64,000 nucleotides of DNA from Anisus vortex (GCA_949126835.1 OX421496.1:19229844-19293843); one strand, 5' to 3'; counted from the stretch's first letter, positions 13,031 through 27,800 are shown. Numbers and translations are program-made. The notes: a model not told the origin generated them from the sequence alone.

Positions 13031-16000
13031 AGCCCCCCAGCCCCTATTCCCATTTAGCCTACGGCAAACATGTCGAACTCTCATTGCCCGATGCGCCGAA
13101 CGGTGCGGGAAGGGGGGGGGGATCTAAGACTAAGTAAGTATGACAATAACAGTCAGGTTCTGGACACATGCACAATTTCATATTAAATTATTTAAAAACA
13201 AACTTTTAATCTATCACAGGCGTAGCCACGGGAATAAAGGGGAAGTCAAGAAGATGCACGTGATGCCCTCCCCCGCAAACCTCCAGTTCTAATTACGAAC
13301 CGAGCATCATCTCTATAGTCCTATCATTTTTTTTATAGACTGTACACTCTAACGACAGTATACGGAGTAAAAAAAAGTCGTTAAATAAAGTTTACATTTA
13401 CATTATTCTACATCAAAACAATTTTTAGTAAACTTTCTATGTAAGCTTTTTTATATGAGTCTCAGCCATGAATCTGTTCTTTAGTAAGTTTGGCTATTCA
13501 TAGAAATCTTTTTGAAGATGCTGAGTCAGTGTTTTGACTAGCAATCTACCGTGTCAGTGTTTTTGTTTAAAACTTAAAAACTTCAATATAATTTTATACA
13601 TCTCAGGAATTGGTCAGAAAATGGACAAGTATTAACGTGTATGCATGCATAAAAGGTCACGTGCAAAAACATTTCCGTTCTTATTTGATCATTTTCTTCG
13701 AAACAATGTCTGTGTGCTACTTTACTGGTTGTAGGCCTACTGAAATTTGTTGGGGAAAAATATTTTTTTTCAATTCCAAAAGATGTTTACAATGCAAAAC
13801 AATGTATTGTGAAAGTCAGAAGGGAATAATCACCTTTTTAAAATATCAAACTTATTGCTTAATGCAAAAGAATTTTTTTTATTAGTTTTTATGAATTTAC
13901 GCATTTTGTTTTTTAATAACCAAGAAAACGCAACTCTTGACTCATTTATTTTGTAAACAAATAAAAATTTTACGTCACGCGACTAACACTTGAGTATTAA
14001 TTATCGCCTGTTCACTTTTGATGTTAAAAACGGATTCCTCATAACTAATATTGTATCCTTTGTATAATTCTAAAAGACTAGAACTGGCCGTCGAGGTTGA
14101 AATCAATTGTCAAACACCAGCGAAAGCATGCTTTTTTTGTTTATTAGTTTAAAAATAGAACAGGAAGTTCACGAACATTCGGGTTCAAAAGTTCACGCCT
14201 CATTAAGACTTGTCAATGAGAATTGAAAACTATGACAAACAAAATCAATCTATTTATCTAATTTGTTTACGTTTCAACTATTGATAATTAGATAAAATTA
14301 TGTCAGTTTTTCAATAGTTTAGAGTTTAGGGGGATAGTATGCAACAGTTAAAAATCAGCATGCAGTTGACCCTCTTCCAACTGTACACTATTTTGCCTCC
14401 CTCCTTCCTCCCTCCCTCCCTCCCTATACGGCGCCCTTACCTTTCACTTTTTGCCCCCCCCCCCCTTATCCATCCCACTTTACAATCCTGGCTAAGCCAC
14501 TGCTAACAATTAATATCAATATACTAACCTATGTATTTTATAAGTTTAGATTACATTACCCTGGATAGAGGATTTGCGCAGCTCCTGCTGTGGGGCTCTG
14601 GTGTTGGTAGCGTGTAGATGGGTGGGTGTAAAGTCGTGTGAAGGGGCCTGGATCCAGGATGTGACAATTCCACAAAGTATTCTTATAATCTAAAAAACTA
14701 AATGGCACAACTGAGTGTCATAACCATTTGGAGAGCTCTGTGGATGGCGGAGATTGGACCATAGGCCAGCCCCACCTCAGCACAGCCCTGACTCAATGCA
14801 GCCCCATCCCGGAGTACCACTCACAGGTGCTGGGCGCAGAAACGAAAACTCTCTTGAACTGCGGGGTTTGAAAAAAGCCACAAAGGAAAACCCAAAATAA
14901 CAATAACAATGTGTCTGACATTGACTGCAAGAGAGCAAACTGCTCTGCAGACTGGCTAATAGAAGAAGAATAAGCTAAGGTCTTAAAATTTAAGTTATTT
15001 TCTCCCCTGTCCCTATTTTCTATAAAAAAAAAATGAAACAAAAAAAAATTGTTTTTGCACAAAAAAAGGCAGGTCTTTATAGTGGAAAAGTGTTGAAACG
15101 CGTGCCAAACACGACTCAACACTAATATTTCAGGCACGCAAAACTGTACCATGTGATTGTTTATAGGCTTTTTACAAATTTATCAGATGGACACACTTGT
15201 GTTTTATGCGCCATGGTAGCTCAATTTATAAGCAAACTCATTAACCTCAGAGTTTACTTGGACAAATTGGGTGAAAAGGATCTACACAGTTGGGATTACC
15301 AAAAAAAGTTCAGAAAACGAAATATTGATGATCAATGGAATACCGATTTCCAAAAAGATTATTGGCACTGGTACTTTGCAACAGCATTACTCTCCAATGC
15401 ATTCATCTACACGTGCTTGTTAACCTTAATTAGTTCTCATTTTATATTTTTTTTTATTAAGTCTCGTAAATGGCAGTAACTTGACGGATGAAACTAGTAT
15501 TAGATCTAGTTCGTGTATTTCTTTGAAGTTCACAAAATATTAGCTGAAGTCCACTTGAAATACCGACATATCGAAAGTGGCAGTCAAGTTTTCTCCCGGA
15601 CATATATTTTTTGACTGACATTTTTTTTAGATAGTTACCCAATCTGAACTAATCTTTTTTTTTTTCATTTACGTTTTCTTAAGACTGAATATTATTATAT
15701 TTGTTATCTACTTTTAAAAGTGGCAATTATTTAGTGTTGTTTAAATGTTGTTTTAAAGATAAATACATGTATTTTTCGCCATCGTAAAAGCATTGTTACC
15801 ACTCGGATAATTTTTTTTGTAATTTCTTCTGGTACTTTAGAATATGTTCTCAAAACATTTCGGTTGGCATGGTTGGAGAATGTTTGTAAAATATTTTTCC
15901 AGTTTTCGGAAGCACACACAAAAGGTTGTCCAACCCCTGCTTTAAGAAGAGGCTAGTGCACTTAGGCATACACAAGGCCTAGACAGCTATTCGAATACAA

Positions 16001-16947
16001 TTGCAATGGAGTAACATGTTTATAAACATTTCTATGGAAAGTAAAAGTTTTCAAAGTTATTAGAACAGCATTAAAAATATAATAATAAACAAACTTAAAA
16101 TCTCATGGGAAACTATTTAAAAAATGTACACATTTTTTAAATGTAGGTGTAGTTTAAACTATCTCATAATGCCATATTTTATATAAAGCAGTGTTCAAGA
16201 GTTATCCCCTTTTAAAAAAATAACCTATTTTTGGAAGGGAATAAAAATGAGTAATCGGGGAAGGGGGAGGGGCACCCTTTTCTCCCCTCCCTCACCCACT
16301 GTCTAAGCCCATAGGCATACTGTAGTATTTGTATTAATTTAAACCGCAATGAAAAGAGTAATATAAATAAAATCAATGAACGCAAAATGATTTAACCGTT
16401 TTCCTAGCTTGTTGGTGTTATAAAACTCTACAAAAGCACACAATCACAATTCACACATAGATATATACGGATATACGACACATTGACAATTACATTTTTA
16501 TTATATCTGTAGGCAATAGGCCTATATAAGCCCATCCCTCCTCATCTCATTTCACTGAGCCGTAAAGTAGAAACGCCAAACCGGTGTGTTGCGATAGGCA
16601 AGCTTTGGATTTCAGTTAATGTGTAGGTTTATTACCAGGTTTAACAAAATTGTACTGCAGGCAAAGAATTTTTTAAAAAGGAAAGAAAAAACAGCAGTCA
16701 TTTTTCAAAACGCCATGACGCTTTCAAAGTTCTAATGTCTCTATTTACCGACAGATCAACCTGCCAACCATTGTTTGGACCATATATTGGAATTTCGGAT
16801 TTTCAACATCATCGAAGATCGTATGCTTAATGGAATATATTAATGAAGGTAAATAGAACAAAACTACATAAATATTATTTTATATAGTCTAATTAGGGAA
16901 CAAATATTTTATCCGTAGCGAACTGATCATTTTAAGATTGTTCAGTA
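13031..16947. other. Intergenic, repeat-derived fragments, no gene recognised
   Basis: Mixed AT-rich sequence. A C-rich cluster at 14395-14468 followed by tggctaagccactg (14490) resembles the end of a hAT-type MITE, and aggcgtagccac at 13217 resembles the other end, but their flanks do not match. At 14560-14900 base composition is more GC-rich. An open frame at 15153-15479 (+, 108 codons, hydrophobic C-terminus) matches nothing I know and has no splicing or repeat support, so I do not call it a gene. Confidence 0.35.
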
Positions 16948-17366
16948 GATCTCTCTCTCTTTCTAGCTCTCTTCTCTCTTTTTCTCTATCTCTTTTCTCT
17001 GTCTCTCTTCTCTCTCTTTCTCTCTCTTTCTCTCTATATATCTCTCTCTACTCTATCTCTCTATATCTCTCTCTTCTCTCTATCTCTCTCTTCTCTCTCT
17101 TCTCTCTATCTCTCTCTTCTCTCTCTATATCTCTCTTCTCTCTATATATCTCTCTTCTCTCTCTCTCTTTATCTCTATATCTCTCTCTTCTCTCTCTCTT
17201 TCTCTCTATATCTCGTCTCCCTATCTCTCGCTACTCTCTCTCTTGCTCTCTATATCTCTCTCTTCTCTCTCTCTTTCTCTCTATCTCTCTCTCTTCTCCC
17301 TCTCTCTTTCTCTCTCTATATCTCTCTTTCTCTCTCTCTACTCTCTCTCGCTATCTCTCTCTCTCT
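16948..17366 (+). repeat. 420-bp nearly pure pyrimidine (CT-rich) tract
   Basis: Imperfect tctc/ttctct repeats run for about 420 bp with only scattered A and G. The Ser/Leu-only open frame across it is a composition artefact. Long polypurine-polypyrimidine tracts with mirror symmetry can form triplex DNA. Confidence 0.95.
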
Positions 17367-17884
17367 AGCTAGGCTATATATATATATTAAATTGATTAAA
17401 ATAAATCAATGTAAAAAGACTTTTCATGGTATTTTCTTTTACTATAATATAGGCAAAGGCTATTATAAAAATGAGTCCGTCCACCTTTCTTTAAAGTTTT
17501 ATATATCGTATAATATAGACATGCCAGACCACGACAACCCTCACTATTTAATGTACACGGCCGCATAATATGACCTGTTGTAATCTTCTGTTTACAAACA
17601 CGCTTTTATATATAGGCCCATTAGAAAGCATCTCATTGTTATAATAATCTGTCTAGAGCAGTGTTTCCCCCAACGATGGGTCCCGACCCGGTACAAGGCC
17701 ACGAAACCAAATTTACAGGATCGCAAAAAGTAAAAATCAGGGAGTTCAAAAACTAGGACATATTAACGTAATAAATATACTAGCGCCAGTAGACCATAAC
17801 AGTTTATTTGGCTTCAAGCTGGCAAGTTGTATCAATTTTATTGAATCCGATTTTAGTTAGTTTTTAAATTGCGTGGGGATTCTT

Positions 17885-20047
17885 ATCGTATATCTTTTCG
17901 TATATCTTTTACTAGTTTAGGTAATATAAATATTTTCTTATCGTATATATTTTACTAGTTTAGGCAATATAAATATTTTCTTATCGTATATATTTTACTA
18001 GTTTAGGCAATATAAATATTTTCTTATCGTATATATTTTACTAGTTTAGGCAATATAAATATTTTCTTATCGTATATATTTTACTAGTTTAGGCAATATA
18101 AATATTTTCTTATCGTATATATTTTACTAGTTTAGGCAATATAAATATTTTCTTATCGTATATATTTTACTAGTTTAGGCAATATAAATATTTTCTTATC
18201 GTATATATTTTACTAGATTAGGCTAAATAAATATTTTCTTATCGTACATCTTTTACTAGTTTAGGCAATATAAATATTTTCTTATCGTATATATTTTACT
18301 AGTTTAGGCAATATAAATATTTTCTTATCGTATATATTTTACTAGTTTAGGCAATATACATTTTTTCTTATCGTATATATTTTACTAGTTTAGGGTTTAT
18401 AAATATTTTCTTATCGTATATATTTTACTAGTTTAGGGTTTATAAATATTTTCTTATCGTATATATTTTACTAGTTTAGGCAATATAAATGTTTTCTTAT
18501 CGTATATATTTTACTAGTTTAGGGTTTATAAATATTTTCTTATCGTACATCTTTTACTAGTTTAGGCAATATAAATGTTTTCTTATCGTATATATTTTAC
18601 TAGTTTAGGCAATATAAATGTTTTCTTATCGTATATATTTTACTAGTTTAGGCAATATACATTTTTTCTTATCGTATATATTTTACTAGTTTAGGGTTTA
18701 TAAATATTTTCTTATCGTATATATTTTACTAGTTTAGGCAATATAAATGTTTTCTTATCGTATATATTTTACTAGTTTAGGGTTTATAAATATTTTCTTA
18801 TCGTATATATTTTACTAGTTTAGGCAATATAAATGTTTTCTTATCGTATATATTTTACTAGTTTAGGGTTTATAAATATTTTCTTATCGTATATATTTTA
18901 CTAGTTTAGGCAATATAATTGTTTTCTTATCGTATATATTTGAGTAGTTTAGGCAGTATAAATGTTCTCTTATCATATATATTTTACTATAGTTTAGGCA
19001 ATATAAATGTTTTCTTATCGTATATATTTTAGTAGTTTAGGCAATATAAACGTTTTCTTTTCGTATATATTTTACTAGTTTAGGGTTTATAAATTTTTTC
19101 TTATCGTATATATTTTACTAGATTAGGCTATATAAATGCTTTCTTATCGAATATATTTTACTAGTTTAGGCAATATAAATGCTTTCTTATCGTATATATT
19201 TTACTAGTTTAGGCAATATAAATGCTTTCTTATTGTATATATTTTACTAGTTTAGGCAATATAAATGTTTTCTTATCGTATATATTTTACTAGTTTAGGC
19301 AATATAAATGTTTTCTTATCGTATATATTTTACTAGTTTAGGCAATATAAATGTTTTCTTATCGTATATATTTGAGTAGTTTAGGCAATATAAATGCTTT
19401 CTTATCGTATATATTTTACTAGTTTAGGCAATATAAATGTTCTCTTATCGTATATATTTCACTAGTTTAGGCAATATAAATGCTTTCTTATCGTATATAT
19501 TTTACTAGTTTAGGCAATATAAATACTTTCTTATCGTATATATTTTACTAGTTTAGGCAATATAAATACTTTCTTATCGTATATATTTTACTAGTTTAGG
19601 CAATATAAATGTTTTCTTATCGTATATATTTCACTAGTTTAGGCAATATAAATGCTTTCTTATCGTATATATTTTACTAGTTTAGGCAATATAAATACTT
19701 TCTTATCGTATATATTTTACTAGTTTAGGCAATATAAATACTTTCTTATCGTATATATTTTACTAGTTTAGGCAATATAAATGTTCTCTTATTGTATATA
19801 TTTTACTAGTTTAGGCAATATAAATGTTTTCTTATCGTATATATTTTACTAGTTTAGGCAATATAAATGTTTTTTTATCGTATATATTTTACTAGTTTAG
19901 GCAATATAAATGTTTTCTTATTGTATATATTTTACTAGTTTAGGCAATATAAATGTTTTCTTATCGTATATATTTTACTAGTTTAGGCAATATAAATACT
20001 TTCTTTTCGTAGGCTATATATATTTTACTAGTTTAGGCTTTGTAAAC
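17885..20047 (+). repeat. 43-bp satellite-like array, ~50 copies
   Basis: The unit reads tatcgtatatattttactag followed by tttaggcaatataaatattttct. Variants differ at the middle (gcaatataaat versus gggtttataaat) and at the attt/gttt/gctt/actt position. Between about 18360 and 18900 the two middle types tend to alternate, hinting at higher-order units. The array lies upstream of the laccase, about 1.8 kb before its predicted start. Confidence 0.95.
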
Positions 20048-21880
20048 GCTAAGTGGGTCACGAAGTAGAATTATGAAAATGACAGGGTCACACACATACA
20101 CATATACACAATTATTTTTCGGAAACGATGGTCTAGAGAGGTAAATTAGCCTGATGTTTAATAAGGGTTCTATAATTTAGTGGCATCGCATGCTTATCTT
20201 ATTAAATAGTCACGATCTACGTGTTATCTTTAGCTAGTGCATACGGGAACTGATGGACTATCAATGCTGAGGTTTTCCTTATCAGTCATGTCACAGATTG
20301 ACAACAACATGCCTTACAGGAATAAATACAGGCAATCGATTTAAATAAGGCGCTTAGCCATATGTAATTCAAAATAAACTATTTTGAGGACTATTTTCAG
20401 TAGGTCAGGCGATCAGCAACACGTAGAATCAAATTTGACATAGCTACTTAATCATTTAAGCGTAGCAGCTCACAACGACGACGTTGTAATCAGATGTTAA
20501 GTCTTTTTTATCAGCAGTTTAGCCAAACAAATGCAACATGACAATTTAGTTAATCAGTTGTGGCATATGAGCTCGACTATTGAAACATGACACATCTCAT
20601 CAAATGTGACCTAACAGCCCAACTAAACGATGTGACTTAACAGCCCAACTAAACAAATGTGACCTAACAGCCTAACTAAACGAATGTTACCTAACAGCTA
20701 CTAACAGCCCAACTAAACGAATTTCTTAACTGCCCATATAATCAAATGTGGCATAGCATCATAATGAATTAAATATGACAAAACCCATTAGTTATTCCAA
20801 TGTAAATTATTGGCAATGATTTCAAATCAAATGTGATATAATATAGTGTAGCCAGGCATTGAGCAAATAAGTTGGCTACATAATATAATTTATAGATTAT
20901 TATACTATTTAGTCAGTAAAAAATACAAAGCGATTCCTTATACTATACAATTTTATCAACTTCTGTAAATAAATTAAAAAGGGTTTTCTGGAAAAAGTTC
21001 GGAGGTAGGGCCTTAACATGCAACACCTTGCCCATCCCCCTCCCGCCCTCGTGGCCACGTCTATTGTACACATTCAGTTATACACAGCTTTAATTAAAAC
21101 TCGTGTAAAGGCTCAGAATAAATTTATCATGTGTGTTGTATTCATCTAGTTGTGAGAAACTAAATCTAAGTGAATGTCTAGCTTGCCCTCCCCCACCTCA
21201 CACACACACCTCACACACACACATACACACACATACACACACATACACACACATACACACACATACACACACATACACACACATACACACACACTTCACA
21301 ATTTCCATTCAACTAACGGGAAAATAAACTGTCGACAAGGAAATAATTTACAACTTAACACACACACACAAGTGGGAAAATGCACTTATGACATCATTCA
21401 TTTAAAGGAGGTTTACACAAAGGCCTCGCCTTCACGTCTCAACTCATAATACGTTGAAGGGAATAAACAGTATAGAGCCAACTAACAGAAGCCAAACTCC
21501 CTGATCGAATAAACACTGCCAACATCTGGTAATTAGTGCTAAACGGACATAAAATATTCATTTATTCAATTGCATTCTCCCCTATCCTACTTATAAGTGG
21601 ACGTTTGTTTTAGTGCCAGTATATTTAAATAGAGCCATTTTATGGAGAGTGGGCTTTTTGGTGTTCCTGTTCTGAATAGATTTGTGGTGGTGGGAGTAGT
21701 GGTAGGGAGGGGGGGGTGCATTGGATACACGGATATGAAGCTGTAGGATGTCATGTTTGCAGTTTCTCGAAACATTGACCACAAAACAGGCCCATGAACT
21801 CGCGTTTGTTTCAATATTCCAGTTTCTAATCTCCAAAGAGTGACACGACTTTCCGACCGGGATAAATACAAGGGGAGATC
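20048..21880. other. Laccase upstream region with minor repeats
   Basis: It holds a degenerate ~28-bp repeat (20590-20730, unit with cctaacagcccaactaaacg), an AC-rich microsatellite (21196-21294) and a second short AC run (21358-21371). No gene is seen. If exon 1 of the laccase is right, the promoter lies in the last part of this stretch; I see no convincing TATA box at the right distance. Confidence 0.5.
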
Positions 21881-24800
21881 ATGAGGTAAGTTTGTTTCGG
21901 ATTAAGCTTATTTGATGTCAACTTTTTAAAACGAGTATTCTCACTCCACATTTTTTACTTTCACTAAAACCAATATAAGCCTATAACCTATAAGACTAGG
22001 AGTTGTGTCCGTCAAAATGACGATTAAAATATAAAGAAAAAATAAACAAAATTACAACAAAAACTGTAGTGCTAAAGTTTTTTTCGGTGTTTAGATTTTC
22101 TAATTTTTTATTGTTTACGGTCGCCTGGCCCTGGAATATGCATATGAATTGTTGCTGTCAAGCTTCTGACTTCTTATTAATAATATTAAACCAACAATAA
22201 CACAATCAAAAAGAAAAAAAAAAAGAAAACAAATACCAAACAATTAAAAGGTAATAAAAAAAAAGTAGACAGCAATATTTCTCAGTACGGGAAAACCAGG
22301 TCTCGAAACACACTTAATTTGAAAGCATTTCAAAGGGACATCATTCGGAAATGGCGCTCGGTTTATAACCTTAACATAACGGTGATTAGTAATAGGTCTA
22401 ATTTCATTAAAAATAATTAATTAACGAATTAAGCGAAATTGGAGACCGTTTCAAATTTATACATTTAACTTTTGTCCCAATTCGTGAAACGGCCTAGGCG
22501 CCTATGCCGAACAAACATAAATATATAAACATATAGGCCTAAACTCTAAACAAACTCATGGTAATTATATATATTGATTATTTGGAGGAAATATTAACAT
22601 TTAAAGTTAGTTGTCTGGTCACATTCACAACCATTCATTCACAGCCAGTCAGACACATCTATCTATAAATTCACCGCCAGTCAGACAGACACAGCTATCT
22701 ATAAATTCATAGCCATTCAGACAGACACAGCTATCTATAAATTCACAGCCAATCAGAGAGACACAGCTATTTATAAATTCACAGCCAGTCAGACAGATAC
22801 AGCTATCTATAAATTCACAGCCAATCACTCACAGCTATCAATAAATTCACAGCCAATCAAACACAGCTATCTATAAATTCACAGCCAATCACTCACAGCT
22901 ATCTATAAATTCACAACCAGTCAAAGCTATCTATAAATTCATAGCCTTTCAATAATATATATATTCACACATTTACGGCCATTCTGTCACAACTATAGGC
23001 CTATATGAAATTCTTATTCGTTATTAAAAAGCCTAAATAGAGGGCGCGGTGATCTTGCGGCAGACTTCCTGTTTACATCAGGCCACACGATCCTCTTGTA
23101 TTTTGTCTTCACGAAAATAGGTGAACGCTGCTTCACTAACCCTTTGAGACCAACATGTTTAACCTTTAGCGCCCTAAACCTCGTGCTTCAACTGTGCACC
23201 CACTGCCACCCACTGCCGTGACATTCATGCTGCAGCATGCCACCAATTATAGACCACTTTGCCACTTCAGTTTCACGACTTTGCTCCATCTCACTTCTAT
23301 ATCAGCATGTACATCTAGGCTACTATCTGATTTAACCGTTGTCGTTTTTTTTTGTTGTTTTTAAATCTAAGATAGATTAGCACATATTGTCTGCCCTACA
23401 TTCACCGACGTTAAATCCATAATTAGAATATATTAATTTAACTTAAAATGCATTCGATTTTAAGTTCACTTTTTTTTCGATTAAAAGCAATACATTACAA
23501 TCTATTTTTATTTGGGTTTCATTAATAAAAATAAATACCCGGTAATTCTTTGTTGTACGATTTTGATGAGAGCACAAACGCTAACTGGGTTGAGTTAATT
23601 AACATAGAGTAAAGCGTTGTGGCATCTGCAGTCAGCTGTTTCGTTACAGATAGACATGTCCACTGGTGATTCTCTATATTTGACAAAAAATATACGAAAA
23701 CTTGACACCCGCTCGACCGATTATATGAAGAATAGTTTGAATATCCGTTTGGTCGAAAACGTTGGCCACCCTATACTTAGGTTCAAAATGGCGACAACAT
23801 TGTTAATGTCCAACGTGAACAAAATATAGATTTAAATGGTCAATTAAAAAACTCACTTAGCTAACACTAATTAAAAATTAGTTGTACAAGTGATTGCCCT
23901 CCCTTTGAAGGCCTAGTCTTATACTATTTTCATTCAAAAGTAAGTAGAGTACCCGTCGGACCAAATTGATCCATAGGTCCGGTGAAGCGGCGTTCACTTG
24001 TTTCTGTGGCCACTGCATACTAGGTGATTGTGTGGCCAGCACAATGCACATCCGCCTTGAATTTACCCCAACTAAGGTCAGGTACCCATCAGAGCTGGGT
24101 AGACTAAGGGACATTCTCCAGACCCAGGAAAAAATCCTAGCCTTCATCAGGATTCGAACACAGGACCTTTCCTAACAACAAATCTTCCCATTTCCTAATT
24201 GACTAAACATACTATTTAGTAGATTATGAAAAATCTATTTTTTTTTTAATACAATAGTAAAATTATCATGATTTTAATGACGCTAATATGCAACAACGTT
24301 TTAAAATGCAACAATTTGGAAATGGGAAGATTTCCTACTTGGGATTTCCGAGTTTACGAGCAGTAAAGAACATAAAAAACACAGTAAAGAAAATTATCAG
24401 GATAAATGTGTCGCAGTGGTGTCAATTTAGGCACTGATACGATACTTTACGAGAGCAACTAATCGACCGAATGATTATTATAATACTCACTATAGGGGTT
24501 GGGCGCGAATGTTCGGTTCAGCTGTTTGATAATATGCTTTTATAAAAATATAAGAAAAGATGTAGATAATATTAATAAACAACTTTTTTTTCACACTCAG
24601 GGCCGATTTGGCAGTTATGATAATGGCGTCTCTGTGTGCAGGACACGTGCAAGCTGTCTGCGAGATGACGCATGACGTCTGCGAATTTTGGCTGGAGGTG
24701 GAGTCGTTCCTCACCATGATGGACAACAACGTGGCAGTCTACGCGCATGGCGGGAAGCTGTTCCACTACAACGTCACGAACACGACGGAGGCCATACCAA

Positions 24801-27800
24801 TAGACAGTGGTCATGTAATTAGCGCAGACGGCTGGGAAAGTCAGCGTGTGGTCATTGCGGTGAATAAGACCATCCCCGGGCCAGCTATTGAAGTAAGATT
24901 GATGTTGTCGTGAAAGTCAGTCAATCTTGTCATTGCTCTTTTTTTCATAAAGTCCCATTACGACAAAACTGTTTAACTCAATCTGACACAATATTTGTAA
25001 ACCTGTGTAATAGACCAAGAAACAAAAAAGGACTGTTGGTATCACTGATCTATAAAAAGAATGGATTGCGCCTTCTTAATAAATTGGTTTCAGCAAAGTG
25101 ACGACAGGGAAATCTAATAGTTTCCACCGCACTTATCGATATAAACAAAATTGTGTCTAAAACTTACTGCGCCATTGATCTATAAATAGATAGGAACGGA
25201 ATCTATGTTTCTGCCATTTTACACAAAATACATATGAATTGTTGCTGTCAAGCTTCTGACTTCTTATTAATAATATAAAATTAACAATAATACTATCAAA
25301 AGAAAAAAAAAAGAAATACCAAACAATAAAAAAAAGAGAATTATAAATAAAGTAGACAGCAATATTTCGCAGTACGGGAAAACCCGGTCCCGAAACACAC
25401 AAAATTTAAAAACATTTCAAAGGGACCATAAGTCTTAAATGGCGCCCGTTTTATAACCTTAACATACTGTAATTAGTAAAAGGTATAAGTTTTTAAAAAA
25501 AGAAAATTAACGAATTAAAAAATATTGTTGAAAAAATAAAAAAATTCTTTTGGAGGACGTTCCAATTTATACATTTAACTTAAAAAACCCAATTAGTCAA
25601 ACGGCCTAGGAGACTATTAAGCAGAAACAAACATCTAAATAAATAAAAAAAAAAAACTCACGGTAATTATATATATTGATCAGTGACAGTAGAAACAAAA
25701 TGGCAGAAATTTCTTCAAGGGTGTTACTTCCGTGCCTAAGCCATTCTTTTTATAGATCAGTGGCTGGTATACATGTTAAATAGGATAAGGAAAAAGGCTA
25801 CATTAGGCTGTGTTAGTATTGTTTTTTTGTGTGTGGTAGGCTATAATACGGCTACTTAGCCTACTATCACATAGCGGGATAATTGTTGAATAATAGCTTA
25901 TTACAAGTTATTTAACAGACCACATGCGTAACCACCGGGGGGGGGGGGGGGGGGGGGTTAGGTGATGCTAGGGTAAGTACGTGCCCCTCTCTCTTTTCAT
26001 AACCCAAACCCTCCCCATCGTTTTCAAAATCAAGGATTTTAGCTGCTGTTTTGTTTTATTTATAGAAGTTTATTACATTTTAGTTATTTACATTTTAAAG
26101 TTATATTGCCCCTCTAGCGTGCATTATCCCCCTTCCCCACCCCGGTTCACTGTGAACTACCGCCCCCCCCCCCACTTGCTTCCCTCTATCTCCCTTTTCC
26201 TTTTTGCCTCCATGCCTTGCAGTCATGGCTACGCCACTGAAACAGACCATATAAGGAACACAAAACTGTTGGCAGAGATAGACAGGCCTGAAACCCACCG
26301 TGCAATTCACCAACATAGATAAAGCTATAGGCTATAAGCCTTATTGTTTAAACCCCTCCTCCATCGGGCAATAGTGAGTATAAAGAATAATAATTTAAGG
26401 GCAGTAAATAATGAGGCCTCTGTATCATTCATCGAGAGGTGGGGTGGGGTATGAAGGGCACAAGGATAAATCAGGAATTACCAAATATTTGAAAATGAAG
26501 ATAACAAAACAAAGTGTGTAGGTCTTGTCTACACACACACAATACACTCCCTTGGGATCTATGGGCGTGTGTGTTAGTGTGTGTGTATGTGTGTGTAAGT
26601 ACAACAGATGGTTCAGGAAGAGACCGCACTTAAGAGAAACAAACAACTAACGCTAGGCTTAATAGTGTCACGTGGTCAATCTCTTCTTCAATCAAATATG
26701 TATTTTATTTCAATTCGAGTTACAAAGCATTCTATGTGTCTGAACAAAGAATCCCTCTCCCCCCCCCCCCCCCATTTCCACTTAAGTAGTCTATAAACAG
26801 CTCAAATCCTTTAAAATAAAATAAAAATCAACTTGTAATAGAAAAAATGAGACTTTGAGCATTGTGATAATTTCTACGTTTAAAACTGTTATCTGAACAT
26901 CTTGAACATTTTCTTCATTAATCACTCAGTTTATTTTGTACACTTGTTTAAACTTGCTTTTGTCCGTTATAAAATCTTACCCTCAAATAATCACATGCTT
27001 ATCGTGTGACTCAATATTGTGTAGGCTAAATATAGGTTGTACGAACAGCCCCGGGTTTAGGCGTCGGACTTAGCTCGGTATAAAAAAAAAGATGTCGCAT
27101 TCCGAAATTTCTTTTTCCTAGAAAAGTAAGCCGACCCTATTCCCTTATTTGACTTCGTGTATTAACTTTAGTTCCTAATTGTAATAAAACGAATATAATA
27201 AAAATAAGTACCTACACACTTCAGTTGTTTAAAGTAAATAAGTAACTTTTCAAAACATAATTTCAATAATATTTTCCACCCGCGTGGCAGAGTAAATCCC
27301 TACTTTCTATTCATTGTCTACGAGGGTATGTTGACATTTACGCTACGCCTTGACATTTATACTTATGCTGATGTATTGTCGCAATTAGACACATGGCGTT
27401 TTAATGTATCAAACTATCGCGTAGGCCTACACGTTGTGTGATATCACATTTATATACATTTATATATACAAAAATATTCTCATTTATACACAGTTATACA
27501 AACACATTCACTGTTATAAAAACACATTTACATTTAATTATACACAGTTATACAAATACATTCACATTTATACACAGTTATACAATCACATTTAATGTGT
27601 CACAATATTGCCCCCCCCCCCCCCACAGCATTGCACACACCTTTGATTGAATCGGTATTTAAACAAACGTATCAATAAGAAAGAATGTGAACCAATCACT
27701 TATAGTGTAATTGAAATGTAACATTTGAGTCATTCAACCTAACTATAGGCCCACAGGCCGCATCATGGGTAGAAATGAATATACCATTGTGGACTCTTTG

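Noticed and set aside
13215..14502. One large MITE-ended element spanning aggcgtagccac to tggctaagccactg
   Set aside because: The flanking 8-mers do not match and the interior shows no coherent element.
15153..15479. 108-codon frame with a hydrophobic C-terminus
   Set aside because: No recognised family, no splice or promoter support, and it lies in repeat-derived intergenic DNA. It remains possible but unsupported.
16938..17372. 144-codon open frame of Ser, Leu, Phe and Ile
   Set aside because: It is simply the translation of a CT-rich repeat tract.
17655..20095. 43-bp array lying inside a hAT element
   Set aside because: A hAT-like cagtgtttccccc start is seen at 17658 and gggtcacgaag near 20053, but no matching right end or target duplication was found.
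21133..21449. His/Thr-rich frames
   Set aside because: Translation of the AC microsatellite at 21196-21294.
23617..23829. 70-codon frame before laccase exon 2
   Set aside because: No similarity to laccases or other families, and not needed for any splice model.
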